Counted from the stretch's first letter, positions 44,178-53,510 are shown. The stretch: 64,000 nt of DNA from Terrimonas pollutisoli (GCF_029360765.1 NZ_JARKNA010000008.1:124001-188000); one strand, 5' to 3'. Translations and numbers: made by a program. Notes: generated by a model not told the origin, from the sequence alone.

Positions 44178-44659
44178 TTTAGTTTTTGTGAATTATAAAT
44201 TTCCTCCAGCATCAGAATACTATCCATTAAGCCGGGTCTTGCGATCATGATGCTATCATAGAGTTTGCTTTTATTGATTTGAAGACTATCCATGTATTGT
44301 TTGAATCTCTGTATTTTCCGGTAGGTTTCTTTATCCACATAGCTTTCAGGTGGAATTATTTCATCGCCTGCTTTGTCGAAGTGTTTGGGCACTTCTACCT
44401 GGTCAATTTGGAACGAACGCTGTTTTTTATCGGAACTGAAAATCGCATTGGCAATTAGATAAATACTATATCCACCGCAACTAAGACAGAAGGCGATCAA
44501 AAAGGTTTTTAATTTTTTTATATTCATACCGGCAAACAGTTTATTCATAAAATCAGTAAATTTCGATTGCATCTTTATTCCTGCACCCGCGATCGTTCCA
44601 GCTACCTTATCCTGCAATGGGTTTTCCTTTTGTTCTTTATTTCTTTTTCTGCCAAACAT
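44174..44659 (-). CDS. traL: TraL-position small membrane protein
   Basis: The ATG at 44659 (MFGRKRNKEQKENPLQDKVA) gives 161 residues, starting just after traK; an in-frame upstream start at 44716 would overlap traK. There is one membrane helix (about 55-75) with a basic cytosolic N-terminus and a periplasmic helical C-terminal part. Position between traK and traM identifies it with TraL, though sequence conservation of TraL is low. Confidence 0.65.
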   Translation of the reverse strand: MFGRKRNKEQKENPLQDKVAGTIAGAGIKMQSKFTDFMNKLFAGMNIKKLKTFLIAFCLSCGGYSIYLIANAIFSSDKKQRSFQIDQVEVPKHFDKAGDEIIPPESYVDKETYRKIQRFKQYMDSLQINKSKLYDSIMIARPGLMDSILMLEEIYNSQKLK

Positions 44660-44663
44660 GAAT

Positions 44664-45281
44664 CTATCTGCTTTGAGTATTGATGTCTTTGTTCTCCAGC
44701 GTCCGCCATTTTTCAATCAGGAAACCGTGTGAATTATTATCTGACCGGGAAACATTTCTTAAATAACCTTCCGTGATCAAACTTCTGATAACAATAGTAG
44801 TAGGCCGGATGATCTTTTGCTGCCCCTTATACCTGAAATAGTATGGATAGCTTTCGGTATTGATGATTATACTATCGGCCTGCATTTCCTGGCTTATATT
44901 ACCAGCGATCAGATTGCTATAATATCCGTTCTCCTTTAAATTATCATATTGCTGTTTGGCAGAACCATCGGCGAGATACAAGGCTTTGGTGATATTGGAT
45001 TGAATGACCTTGTCATCCGGGTCAAGTGAAAAGAAATAATGATGAAACATTTTTACATGATCCTTTGCCTCAACGGGTATATTATCTTTTCGGTCTGCCG
45101 AATAAGCCTCCAGTGCTTTACCATTTGCCAGGATATAAATTTTTTGTTGGGTTTCGGAAGCCAGTTGATAGCTTTTGTAAGCGATAAACACCGAAATGAT
45201 GATGCAGCCTATTATGAACGTAACAGAAAATAGCCGGATATGCCGGAATGCCGTGTCTATATTTTTTGTTTTCTGGAACAT
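44664..45281 (-). CDS. traK: Conjugative transposon protein TraK
   Basis: The 205-residue protein has one N-terminal membrane helix (LFSVTFIIGCIIISVFIAYK) and a periplasmic domain with IYILANGKALEAYSADRKDN and VKMFHHYFFSLDPDDKVIQS, the TraK pattern (VirB8-like). It lies 1 bp after traJ. It is expected to join the inner-membrane part of the mating channel. Confidence 0.92.
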   Translation of the reverse strand: MFQKTKNIDTAFRHIRLFSVTFIIGCIIISVFIAYKSYQLASETQQKIYILANGKALEAYSADRKDNIPVEAKDHVKMFHHYFFSLDPDDKVIQSNITKALYLADGSAKQQYDNLKENGYYSNLIAGNISQEMQADSIIINTESYPYYFRYKGQQKIIRPTTIVIRSLITEGYLRNVSRSDNNSHGFLIEKWRTLENKDINTQSR

Positions 45282-45282
45282 C

Positions 45283-46470
45283 TTATTTCCCTTTTATTTT
45301 GTCTTTGAAATAGCCATCAGTGGAGCCGTGTCCAGCCATGCTCTGGCGAGTTTGTGATGCAGCACTACCGAAAGCATCTGCTACCATGCCGCCACCAGCC
45401 ATTGTCATGTTTTTAGCCCTGCTTGTCTCGTACGAAAATCGATCTGTGACTTTTTGTAGCAATGCGCTATTTGGACCGGCATTAATGATGTAGTTGGCCA
45501 CGCTTGGTACAGTGAAATAACCAATGATTCCAATAATCATGAAGATCAGATAGGCTGTATCTGTCGTACTGAAAAATGTATCCCCGTTTGTAGCAATCTG
45601 CTGCAAATCTTCCTTCAGCATATTCTCCTGTATTTTGCCCATAATTCCGCCGAAAACATTAGCCACCGGCAGCCACAAGAAGATATTGAGATAACGGGCG
45701 ATCCAAACTGTTAAGGTGTGCTGAAATCCATCAAAGACGGCGATGCCAAAAACAAGCGGCCCAAGAATAGCCAATACGATCATATAAAACGTCCGGATAG
45801 TATTGATGCAAAGGGCGGCAGCTTCAAATAACACCTTGAGTACTTCGGCCATCCATTGCTTGATGGAGTTGCGAAAGTTATAAGAAGCCTTAGCAAAGGC
45901 GAATTTGATATCATTGCCAATGCTTTTAAAAAAACCTTCGTTTTGGTCGCCATAATGATACTTGTACCACTTGTCCCTGTCGCCACCGCCCGAGGGGCCG
46001 ACATACATCTGCCAATAAGCCGTTTTTTTAATGGCTTCTTCCTTCATTTTGAGCAACTGTGTTATCGCCTTGTCAGAATCCGTTACCATCGCCGCTGTTG
46101 AAGTAACGGTGGGCCTCATCACGCCGTTAATCATAGCAATGACCGATGGAAAGATCAATACAGCAAAGCCTAACACAAACGGCCTGAACAAGGGATAAAA
46201 GTCTACAGGCTCGGCTCTTGCAATATGCCCCCATACACGGCTGGCAATATACCAGGTAGCGGCAAAACCGGCTATGCCTCGACCTACGCCAATAAGCCGG
46301 CTGCAAAGCGGCATCATGTCATCATACAACTCCTCCAGCACTTCATGAAGGCTCCTGATGCGATTTGCCATGTCCTGCGCCTCCGCCAAATGAGGAACTA
46401 ATAGTATCACTATTGCTATAAAAGCAATTCTTACACACAATTTCATGCCCACAAGTTTTAATAGCTCCAA
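45283..46470 (-). CDS. traJ: Conjugative transposon protein TraJ
   Basis: The 395-residue polytopic protein has a signal-like N-terminal helix and about six membrane segments, with LHEVLEELYDDMMPLCSRLI then GVGRGIAGFAATWYIASRVW, and the later ALCINTIRTFYMIVLAILGP and VWIARYLNIFLWLPVANVFG, as in TraJ (VirB6-like). The C-terminal 50 residues are Ala/Gly-rich and flexible. It stands between the TraI-type genes and traK, the usual order. Confidence 0.92.
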   Translation of the reverse strand: MELLKLVGMKLCVRIAFIAIVILLVPHLAEAQDMANRIRSLHEVLEELYDDMMPLCSRLIGVGRGIAGFAATWYIASRVWGHIARAEPVDFYPLFRPFVLGFAVLIFPSVIAMINGVMRPTVTSTAAMVTDSDKAITQLLKMKEEAIKKTAYWQMYVGPSGGGDRDKWYKYHYGDQNEGFFKSIGNDIKFAFAKASYNFRNSIKQWMAEVLKVLFEAAALCINTIRTFYMIVLAILGPLVFGIAVFDGFQHTLTVWIARYLNIFLWLPVANVFGGIMGKIQENMLKEDLQQIATNGDTFFSTTDTAYLIFMIIGIIGYFTVPSVANYIINAGPNSALLQKVTDRFSYETSRAKNMTMAGGGMVADAFGSAASQTRQSMAGHGSTDGYFKDKIKGK

Positions 46471-47097
46471 TTACTCCTGATAACCATTGATCCTTCTTGA
46501 TATCCGGATTTCCGCTTGTTCACTTTTTCGTTGTAATGATAAAAGGGCCGTATTATTATTGAATTCCTTCAGAAAAGCGAATTGATCTTCCATAGAAGCA
46601 TAAATCCGGTCAATAGCCTGCAAACGTTCATCATCGCTCATTCTTAATTTGCCAGCCGTGATAACCATTGAGAGTTCTTCCAGTTTTTTTGCACTATGAT
46701 CAACTAAGTTTGCATATATCTTTCCCAGGTATTCGATTTCTTTATCGGTAAAACTTTTATCTGCCTTGAACAGGTTAAAAGCCCCTTTATATTCTTTCAC
46801 AATCCGAAACTGATAATTAATGATATCAGCGATCCGCGTATATCTTTTAACTGCCGGACTCACCTCCATTAAACCATCTAAAAAAGTCTTATGTAACCTG
46901 AAATTCCCCTCAGATAAATTCTTTACAGTTGTATAGCCTTTATGTATGATCTTATAGCCCTCATACATATTCTGCAGGATTTTTTTGAATTGGGTCAGTT
47001 TTTCCCAATTCAAAAGCAATTGCTGCGCTTCCTGGCTCTGGGCAAAAGAGATTTTATTTATTGTAATCATCAGCAGTATTATAAATATCTTTCTCAT
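46471..47097 (-). CDS. TraI-type secreted helical protein, paralogue C
   Basis: This 208-residue protein has a signal peptide (MRKIFIILLMITINKISFAQ) and a helical body with LLLNWEKLTQFKKILQNMYE, YKIIHKGYTTVKNLSEGNFR and YTRIADIINYQFRIVKEYKG. The same layout (QW..L..K.L..I..LQ.Y, GY.....G...I..G.F.LH..F, A.I..YQ..I.KE.K) recurs in the next two genes. It is the last of three tandem relatives directly upstream of traJ, where CTnDOT has traI. Probably periplasmic. Confidence 0.75.
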   Translation of the reverse strand: MRKIFIILLMITINKISFAQSQEAQQLLLNWEKLTQFKKILQNMYEGYKIIHKGYTTVKNLSEGNFRLHKTFLDGLMEVSPAVKRYTRIADIINYQFRIVKEYKGAFNLFKADKSFTDKEIEYLGKIYANLVDHSAKKLEELSMVITAGKLRMSDDERLQAIDRIYASMEDQFAFLKEFNNNTALLSLQRKSEQAEIRISRRINGYQE

Positions 47098-47732
47098 TGC
47101 AATCCATTTAAGATTTTAGAAAGATTGATTTCTATTTGTTCCCCTATACGCTGCACCGATAACAGTCCCATTTCCTCACTAAAAGTGGAACTAAAGGCAT
47201 ACTTATTCTGCATGTCAGTATACAGAGCGTCAATACGTTTAATCCTTTCATCGTCCTTCATTTCCAATACTCCCGAAGTGATAAGGAGAAATAATTCCTC
47301 AATACTTTTGAGACATTCCTTCAATAAATTGTCAAAAACTATTTTGCAATAATCGAGTTCATCCGTTGTAAACTGCCCGGTTTCACGCATACCCTGCAGC
47401 GTCTTTTTAGTTTCCTTCATGATGCGAACCTGGTAAGCACTAATATCAGCGACCTTAGCATACTTTTTAATTTTAGGGTTTACCTGTTTGAGAGACCCAA
47501 TGAAATCACGATGTAAATTGAAGTCACCGTTTTTAATATTTCGGATGGTAGCTAATCCTTTATTAGCCACATCATAGCCTTTTTTTGCATACCCGATATA
47601 AACCTGCAACGCTGCTATTTGTTGCCACAGGTATTTCTTTTGTGTTTTCCTCAGCTGTGTCCATTCTTCCCAATTCTGCGCTTTGGCAAAAAGGGAAATA
47701 CCTAAAAGCAGTAGGATAAAAATTGTTTTCAT
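47094..47732 (-). CDS. traI: TraI-type secreted helical protein, paralogue B
   Basis: The 212-residue protein has a signal peptide (MKTIFILLLLGISLFAKAQN) and the family core WTQLRKTQKKYLWQQIAALQ, VYIGYAKKGYDVANKGLATI, RNIKNGDFNLHRDFIGSLKQ. Of the three it is closest to the form I know from other Bacteroidota elements, where databases also label it TerB-like; that label should not be read as tellurite resistance. Stops and starts overlap by 4 bp on both sides. Confidence 0.75.
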   Translation of the reverse strand: MKTIFILLLLGISLFAKAQNWEEWTQLRKTQKKYLWQQIAALQVYIGYAKKGYDVANKGLATIRNIKNGDFNLHRDFIGSLKQVNPKIKKYAKVADISAYQVRIMKETKKTLQGMRETGQFTTDELDYCKIVFDNLLKECLKSIEELFLLITSGVLEMKDDERIKRIDALYTDMQNKYAFSSTFSEEMGLLSVQRIGEQIEINLSKILNGLQ

Positions 47733-48403
47733 AGCCCATAAAGTTTTTTGACGTATTCGATTTCACCTTTCCCTGAAGCTCTCTGCAGGCTGATCATTTT
47801 ATTCTGGTCGTTGAAGTCCTTCAAATCCATGAACTGCTGCTGAAGGTTATCCGATACAGTATTAATAATTTCCAGCCTTTTCGCATCACTCATTTGTGTC
47901 GCAAAGGCATTGACCACCAAAAAAAGCTGATCAATGCTTTTCAGACTTTCATCGAACATCCCCGTATAAATATTATGTATGTAGTCCAGTTCATCTGCCG
48001 TGAAGTTCTTATCCTGCCGGAACAAGGCCCAGGCAACTTTATATTCACCGACCATCTGCACTTGTCCCTCAATGATCTCCTTTACCCGGTGATAATAGGT
48101 CAGCGCCGCTTTAACTTTCCAGAGTTCATCAAAGTAATCGGCATAGAGTTTTCGCTGTTTCTCTACCCAATCCGATATTTCATCCAGCTTCAGCTTCGAC
48201 ATAGTATTTTCCAGTGTCTTCTGAGCATTTTGCAGCCAGATAGTCTTATTCTGCAACCGCTGAATTTTCAAGTCAACCGCTATAATGACCTTTTTGATGC
48301 CTTGCTTTATAATTTCCAGGATTGGTATTTGTGCCTCTGTTTTTTGTATTGGCATCACCGTCAAGCAACATATCAATCCCGTCATTGCCAATAATTTTTT
48401 CAT
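47729..48403 (-). CDS. TraI-type secreted helical protein, paralogue A
   Basis: The 224-residue protein has a signal peptide (MKKLLAMTGLICCLTVMPIQ, cleavage near TEAQ) and is the most divergent of the three: KQGIKKVIIAVDLKIQRLQN, IWLQNAQKTLENTMSKLKLD, YYHRVKEIIEGQVQMVGEYK. The C-terminal halves of all three share a run of KS(I/L)(D/E)(Q/E)L..(V/L)(V/I)(N/T)....M(S/K)D. It overlaps its neighbours by 4 bp on each side. Confidence 0.75.
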   Translation of the reverse strand: MKKLLAMTGLICCLTVMPIQKTEAQIPILEIIKQGIKKVIIAVDLKIQRLQNKTIWLQNAQKTLENTMSKLKLDEISDWVEKQRKLYADYFDELWKVKAALTYYHRVKEIIEGQVQMVGEYKVAWALFRQDKNFTADELDYIHNIYTGMFDESLKSIDQLFLVVNAFATQMSDAKRLEIINTVSDNLQQQFMDLKDFNDQNKMISLQRASGKGEIEYVKKLYGL

Positions 48404-48771
48404 AGTTTCTGATATTTAGTAGGTCCATTAAATAATAGCTTTCCCCTTACATCAAAGGAGAACATATCTCCTGTTTCAGTTTCCTGTAATAGTTTATGTT
48501 TTGTATTATAGATTCCTGAAGTAGTTAGTCGTTTGTATTCGGGTTCAATGGGCGAACCGTCCAGCACCCGCTCATACTTCCACTTTCGCAAAATTTTGTA
48601 CTCGTTTGCTGTTTTGTTTTGCGGCGTTATAACTAGCGTGTCATACTCCGTTCCGTATTCATGCTGTGAAAACCGGATATAAGTACCGGGAATAAATGTT
48701 TGCATCTCGTCCTGGGAAGAACAAGCCGCTAATAATAAAAGTACAAGATGAATAAGCAATAAAGTTTTCAT
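48400..48771 (-). CDS. Small lipoprotein in the transfer operon
   Basis: The 123-residue protein has a lipoprotein signal peptide (MKTLLLIHLVLLLLAAC; lipobox LLAAC, then SSQDE) and a small beta-rich domain (FIPGTYIRFSQHEYGTEYDT). A lipoprotein in this place could be an entry-exclusion or channel-associated factor, but no family is recognised. Its end overlaps the first TraI-type gene. Confidence 0.75.
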   Translation of the reverse strand: MKTLLLIHLVLLLLAACSSQDEMQTFIPGTYIRFSQHEYGTEYDTLVITPQNKTANEYKILRKWKYERVLDGSPIEPEYKRLTTSGIYNTKHKLLQETETGDMFSFDVRGKLLFNGPTKYQKL

Positions 48772-48782
48772 AAAAAATAATT

Positions 48783-49343
48783 TTAAACATTGCTTCCGTT
48801 AGTAAAATAATTTGGCTCGTTTCCAAATTGTTCCCATGAATCTCTTCTCTCCCTGCTAAAAACATCAATCTTTCTAACTCCCTGATACAAGCGTTCAATC
48901 ATTTTATAGGCAAGCTCTGGCTTTCTGCTATGCTGCCTTGCTTTCTCAGTAAATACAGTTCTGAAATATCCCCGCCACTCCCTTGCCACAGAAAGTAGCT
49001 GCGGCTTATAATACCAGATCAGGTATTCGTGTGAGTACCGGACAGTAAATGCAGGAGCAATACCATTGGTTTTATCCCAGATCAACCTGCAATGTCTTTT
49101 ATAATTCCGAGCCTTCATATAATCCTCACATTCCAGCAAATACTGTTCAATCGTCCACATAAAAACACAATGCGGACTATCAGTATTTATAAATATTTCC
49201 TTATCCAATAGCATAAAAATCTCTTCTGTTGACATAGTAGAATAATCGAATTCCCTCTCCTGATTCGGTCTTACCCTTCGCAATCCACCTTTCTTCTTTT
49301 TCCAGGGAGGATCAATCATTAATATTTGAAACCTACTTTTCAA
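48783..49343 (-). CDS. MT-A70 family adenine methyltransferase
   Basis: The 186-residue enzyme has the catalytic DPPW at residues 11-14 followed by KKKKGG, and the family features STEEIFMLLDKEIF, VFMWTIEQYLLECEDYMKAR, RLIWDKTNGIAPAFTVRYSHEYLIWYY-type strand order and the final DVFSRERRDSWEQFGNE. MT-A70 enzymes methylate N6 of adenine in DNA or RNA. It is embedded in the transfer operon between traG and a lipoprotein, 17 bp after traG, with no restriction nuclease nearby; a role in protecting incoming DNA is plausible. Confidence 0.88.
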   Translation of the reverse strand: MKSRFQILMIDPPWKKKKGGLRRVRPNQEREFDYSTMSTEEIFMLLDKEIFINTDSPHCVFMWTIEQYLLECEDYMKARNYKRHCRLIWDKTNGIAPAFTVRYSHEYLIWYYKPQLLSVAREWRGYFRTVFTEKARQHSRKPELAYKMIERLYQGVRKIDVFSRERRDSWEQFGNEPNYFTNGSNV

Positions 49344-49360
49344 ACCAATATCTTCAATAA

Positions 49361-51838
49361 CTAATTCTTAATTGTTCTCATTTCATCTGCTAAAGCCCTA
49401 ATTCCTTTTTGCATGTCGCCGTTATACTTTGCAGCATATTGCATCACCTTTACTTTTTCAGTTTCCTCGGTCGTATAAGCCAGGTATTCTTCTAACGATA
49501 CTTCTGTCCGGTAAACTTTCGATAGTATACCACCGAGAGAAATAAATACTTCCTTATATTTTTTACTGGGATCATTGGCCTTGTTGATCGACAAGACCAA
49601 TGCTTTTTCCTTATCGGTCAATCCCAGCAGTTCCTGAATCTGATCAAACTTGTTCTGATACTTCGATTGATCCAACAGTATTTTGATATCAGCATTATTA
49701 ATAATTGCGTGCTTAACAATAGGAGAGCTGAGCATATCCTCTATTTCCTGGGTAACTACTGCCGCACTTCCATAGAATTTTCTAACTGTTTTATACAAGT
49801 ATTGGATGTACTCTGCCATCCCTTCTTTGGCTATGGCTTTCCAGGCTTCCTCTATCAATATCATTTTCCGAACGCCTTTCAGCTTCCGCATTTTTGAAAT
49901 AAAAACTTCCATGATAATGATAGTAACAACAGGAAAAAGTATCGGGTGATCTTTAATATTGTCCAGTTCAAATACAATAAATCGCTCTTTCAATAAGTCA
50001 AGATTCTCTGTAGCATTTAATAGGTAATCAAATTCGCCGCCTTTATAATATGGCCGGAGCACATAGAGAAAATTAGAAATATCAAAGTCTTTTTCTTTTA
50101 CTTTGTCTGTCTTCAAAACTTCCACAAATTCTGTTTGCAGAAAATCATAAAAGGAATTGAAGCAAGGAAAGGATTCGGGATTCTTACCCAAATGATCATA
50201 ATAGAGTTGCAGGGCATTGGATAGGGCAACGTACTCAGAACGATTGAAAGTTTCATTGTCCTTTTTCCAAAGGGCTAGCAGCAATGTCTTGATGCTTTCT
50301 TTCTTTTCGGTATCGAGTACGTCACCTTCCCCAATAAAGAACGGATTAAAACGGATTGGTTTTTTTTCATCATAGGTGAAATAATACCCATTCACCATTT
50401 GACATAATCCTCTGTAACTATGGCCAACATCTACAATCAGTATATGTGTCTGCTGTTCGAAAAAACTTCTCTCCATGTGATTAGTGAGAAATGATTTACC
50501 AGAACCGGATGGACCAAGAATAAACATGTTACGGTTGGAAATAATTCCCTTCTTCATTGGTTCATCCCAGATATCAACATGAACGGGCTTTCCTGTCAGG
50601 CGATCACCGAGGCGTAAGCCAATTGGGGAGATTGAGCTTCTATAATTGGTTTCAAGATTTAAAAAACAGCAGGCCTGTTCAGCAAAGGTGTCGAAGCTGT
50701 CGTTCATAGGAAAATCTGCTTCATTCCCCGGTATGCCCGCCCAGAATATTTGCGGTGCACCGTCCAGCTCTTGCTTCGGTACCGCGTCCATCTGGGCGAG
50801 GGCTGATGATACCAGGTTTTTAAGATCTTTAGACCTTTCTTTATTATCCGTCCACACTAATACATTGAAATGCGCTTTCACCGGCAATCGCTGTTGCGAG
50901 ATCGCCTCATTTAAAAAATCATTGGTTGAATCTCTTGAGATCGCATTCTCTCTTGAATAAGCACTCAGACTTTGTAAGCGCAGTCTCTTGCTTTCTAATT
51001 TTTGAATGGTCTTATGCTGATCGTCTATGAAGATGTATTGATTAAAAATATGATTGCAGGAAAGCAATTGCCCTAAAGTAGAGGCAAATCCGACAGAGAA
51101 TTTTGTTTTATCCGTAGAATATTTATCGTAATTGACCCTTGAACCACAAAAGCCTGGCAAGCCCTGTGCATCGGCTAAAGTAAATAGTTGGCAATATTCA
51201 TTACCTATTCTAATGCCTTCCTCAAAATTAATATCTTTTAGAATAAAGTTCGTTTCATTGGGCTGCAGGTTCAAATAACGCTCCACTAACCCACAGTAAC
51301 TATTATTTCCACTCAGTTCATCATTGGTCAATCGCCGTAGCTGGAGAAAACCACTGTCTTTTAAAATTCTTTCGAATTGGCCGGCGCTATCCAAAAAATC
51401 CTGTAATAATTGTGGTTTTAATGTTTCTTCCGGTACAATGGACTTACGAAGCAGGTTGGAAAACATAGAACTTCCCGCTTTCCTTCCCGCAGGCTTTTTT
51501 GTTAACATGATAAAACACTGGTGATCCAGGTATGGCCGCTCATTAAAGAACCGCTCACTGCTACTGGTCAGAAAGCTTTTATCTTCTTTTGAGAAATCTG
51601 CCTGGTATTTTGCTTCGGTGAACCAATCCTGTTTATGAAATACAGTGTGGCGTGGTAATATTTTGATGGACTTGATGAGCACCTGATGCAATGCTTCATA
51701 TTCCTGATCCGACATCGTGAATAGTTCCGGCAGTGTTACCTCATAAGCAATCGTAACATCACCCTGTTTTGAAAGTATGCAATCATGCTCAACACCCATT
51801 ATTGGTAAAATATCATTCAACTGCTTTTCCATTATCAC
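49361..51838 (-). CDS. traG: Conjugation ATPase TraG (VirB4-like)
   Basis: The 825-residue ATPase has the TraG N-terminus (ILPIMGVEHDCILSKQGDVT), Walker A FILGPSGSGKSFLTNHM near residue 440, and Walker B RKMILIEEAWKAIAKEGMAE near 660, followed by TQEIEDMLSSPIVKHAIINN. It energises assembly or use of the type IV secretion channel at the inner membrane. Full length. In this element it is followed by the methyltransferase gene rather than directly by traI. Confidence 0.94.
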   Translation of the reverse strand: MIMEKQLNDILPIMGVEHDCILSKQGDVTIAYEVTLPELFTMSDQEYEALHQVLIKSIKILPRHTVFHKQDWFTEAKYQADFSKEDKSFLTSSSERFFNERPYLDHQCFIMLTKKPAGRKAGSSMFSNLLRKSIVPEETLKPQLLQDFLDSAGQFERILKDSGFLQLRRLTNDELSGNNSYCGLVERYLNLQPNETNFILKDINFEEGIRIGNEYCQLFTLADAQGLPGFCGSRVNYDKYSTDKTKFSVGFASTLGQLLSCNHIFNQYIFIDDQHKTIQKLESKRLRLQSLSAYSRENAISRDSTNDFLNEAISQQRLPVKAHFNVLVWTDNKERSKDLKNLVSSALAQMDAVPKQELDGAPQIFWAGIPGNEADFPMNDSFDTFAEQACCFLNLETNYRSSISPIGLRLGDRLTGKPVHVDIWDEPMKKGIISNRNMFILGPSGSGKSFLTNHMERSFFEQQTHILIVDVGHSYRGLCQMVNGYYFTYDEKKPIRFNPFFIGEGDVLDTEKKESIKTLLLALWKKDNETFNRSEYVALSNALQLYYDHLGKNPESFPCFNSFYDFLQTEFVEVLKTDKVKEKDFDISNFLYVLRPYYKGGEFDYLLNATENLDLLKERFIVFELDNIKDHPILFPVVTIIIMEVFISKMRKLKGVRKMILIEEAWKAIAKEGMAEYIQYLYKTVRKFYGSAAVVTQEIEDMLSSPIVKHAIINNADIKILLDQSKYQNKFDQIQELLGLTDKEKALVLSINKANDPSKKYKEVFISLGGILSKVYRTEVSLEEYLAYTTEETEKVKVMQYAAKYNGDMQKGIRALADEMRTIKN

Positions 51839-51873
51839 TTATCTTTTGTATTTGCCAACAATTTTTTTAATAA

Positions 51874-52674
51874 CTAAATTCCCCGCCCTTTTCCTTTTGT
51901 ACGGTCTTTTTCATCTTTACTTTTATTCAACAAATCCACTCTTTGTCTATTACTTTTTACCAATTCCGGCAGGTTCGTATCCTTAAGAGGCATTGTTTTC
52001 AATTTCCGATGTTCATGTAAAGGATGTTTTAGTAATGTGTCTTTAAAATCTAGTTCGTATTTCCTTGCTACAGCAACCGGGTCCAGACTTATCTGACCTG
52101 GAATTTCAATTTGCACGACATTTTTAGGAAGTGATCTTAAATTGAGATCAATTTCTTCAATACGGTGCGATGCTGTATTGTAATAAGCGAGGTATTTTTC
52201 ATCTTCAACCCGGTAGTATAAATCGTCAAATTTTATACTGTAACTAAAATCATCTTTCGGACGTAATTCATTCAACCTGCAATCAACAATATACATTTTG
52301 CCGGCGATGTCAATTGTAGGCAATACTCCCGTCTGACGTTTCTTCAACAAATCATGATTGACAATTACATCAAAGTCACTCCTTCCTGCAAGAGAATCCA
52401 GAGGAACATTATATTTTTTCGAAATTCCTATGGGATCTAATTCTACTTTTTGTGGAATTTGTATCCCTTCTCTCTGCTCAGGATTTTTTAATAAAAGAGC
52501 GGGAGAAAGTGAATTCACCAAATCATAGGTGACGAAATAATGTGTATCCCTGTAGTGCATGTTCTCAAAACATATCATATTAACGGGCTGGTACACTTCC
52601 CATAATTGGTTCTTGTCAATGTCTACATAGAATGGTCTTTCTTCAATGATATAAACCGGCAACTTGACTTCCAT
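51874..52674 (-). CDS. Conjugation-region protein of unknown function
   Basis: This 266-residue soluble protein lies between traF and traG. It has no signal peptide and contains two similar segments of about 90 residues: IQIPQKVELDPIGISKKYNV and VQIEIPGQISLDPVAVARKY, each followed by a conserved leucine-rich turn and a positively charged stretch, so it looks like an internal duplication. The last 25 residues are Lys/Gly/Arg-rich. Proteins of this size without annotation occur here in related elements. Function unknown. Confidence 0.7.
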   Translation of the reverse strand: MEVKLPVYIIEERPFYVDIDKNQLWEVYQPVNMICFENMHYRDTHYFVTYDLVNSLSPALLLKNPEQREGIQIPQKVELDPIGISKKYNVPLDSLAGRSDFDVIVNHDLLKKRQTGVLPTIDIAGKMYIVDCRLNELRPKDDFSYSIKFDDLYYRVEDEKYLAYYNTASHRIEEIDLNLRSLPKNVVQIEIPGQISLDPVAVARKYELDFKDTLLKHPLHEHRKLKTMPLKDTNLPELVKSNRQRVDLLNKSKDEKDRTKGKGRGI

Positions 52675-52696
52675 TTTCTTTGCATTTATCTATTCA

Positions 52697-53023
52697 TCAA
52701 CTATTCTTTTTCAAACTCAGAAATATTTTTCGGCTATTTGATTTTACACACTTTGGGATGCTACGCTTCGCCAGCATTTTCATCATACCATATTGTCCAT
52801 ATTTATGGCTCAATTTATAGACGTGCATGAATAAAGCCGTTCCAAATACGATAATAATTGCCAGGCAAACAAAAGCGTTTACACCACTGATGTACATTAC
52901 AGCAAAGAAAATCAGCAAGCCCAATAACCCGCCCCCGAGATACCAGATATATTGCGCTTTTAAGCCTTTAAATTCAATCGGTTTGTTAATTCCCTTATTT
53001 ATTTGATATACACTTGTTGCCAT
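52697..53023 (-). CDS. traF: Conjugative transposon protein TraF (DUF4133)
   Basis: The 108-residue protein matches DUF4133: VYQINKGINKPIEFKGLKAQ, YIWYLGGGLLGLLIFFAVMY, two membrane helices and a basic C-terminal HKYGQYGMMKMLAKRSIPKC. It is VirB3-like and expected at the inner membrane next to TraG. Confidence 0.93.
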   Translation of the reverse strand: MATSVYQINKGINKPIEFKGLKAQYIWYLGGGLLGLLIFFAVMYISGVNAFVCLAIIIVFGTALFMHVYKLSHKYGQYGMMKMLAKRSIPKCVKSNSRKIFLSLKKNS

Positions 53024-53033
53024 CGGTTAAAGA

Positions 53034-53120
53034 TTAAAGTCTCATTCCCCTGCTTCGTTTTACTTTTTGAATGAGATCCGTGATGTAATGATGAAGTTTC
53101 TGAATGACGATCTCTTGCAT
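53034..53120 (-). CDS. Very small ORF of 28 residues between traE and traF
   Basis: The ATG at 53120 starts a frame MQEIVIQKLHHYITDLIQKV then KRSRGMRL and stops 10 bp before traF. It would form one amphipathic helix with a basic tail. Small ORFs in this slot are easily missed; coding is supported by position and helix pattern only. Confidence 0.45.
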   Translation of the reverse strand: MQEIVIQKLHHYITDLIQKVKRSRGMRL

Positions 53121-53131
53121 ACTTAGATTTT

Positions 53132-53476
53132 TTATACACCGAAGAATGATCTGATCACAGTCGCAACAACCACTAAAAAAACGCAACTGCCAAACCATGC
53201 CGCAGCAACTTTTCCAGTATCAGGATCACCACTGTTCCATTTCTGATAAACTTTTACAGCACCGATCAATCCTACCACCGCACCCACTGCATACATAAGG
53301 TTTGTGCCTGATGCGAAATAGCTTCTTACTTTCATATTAGCCTCATTGATGCCGGCATTACCGTCCTGTCCGATTGCTATTAATCCTGCCAATACAGCAA
53401 AAGTCATATAGGCAATACTGATCTTTTGTTGCCTGTTTAAAGGCTTACATAAACTTCTCTTATTTTTCATACACAC
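53132..53476 (-). CDS. traE: Conjugative transposon protein TraE (DUF4134)
   Basis: The 114-residue protein fits DUF4134: GNAGINEANMKVRSYFASGT, NLMYAVGAVVGLIGAVKVYQ, KWNSGDPDTGKVAAAWFGSC, with three hydrophobic segments. It is pilin-like (VirB2-like) by position and size. The N-terminal 18 residues are basic. Confidence 0.93.
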   Translation of the reverse strand: MCMKNKRSLCKPLNRQQKISIAYMTFAVLAGLIAIGQDGNAGINEANMKVRSYFASGTNLMYAVGAVVGLIGAVKVYQKWNSGDPDTGKVAAAWFGSCVFLVVVATVIRSFFGV

Positions 53477-53510
53477 ATTTTCATTTTCACTTTAGAAATC
53501 ATTGTTGTTC

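Noticed and set aside
46471..48403. Tellurite-resistance (TerB) function for the three tandem genes
   Set aside because: All three have signal peptides and sit in the traI position of a transfer operon; the TerB label known from databases does not fit a secreted conjugation protein.
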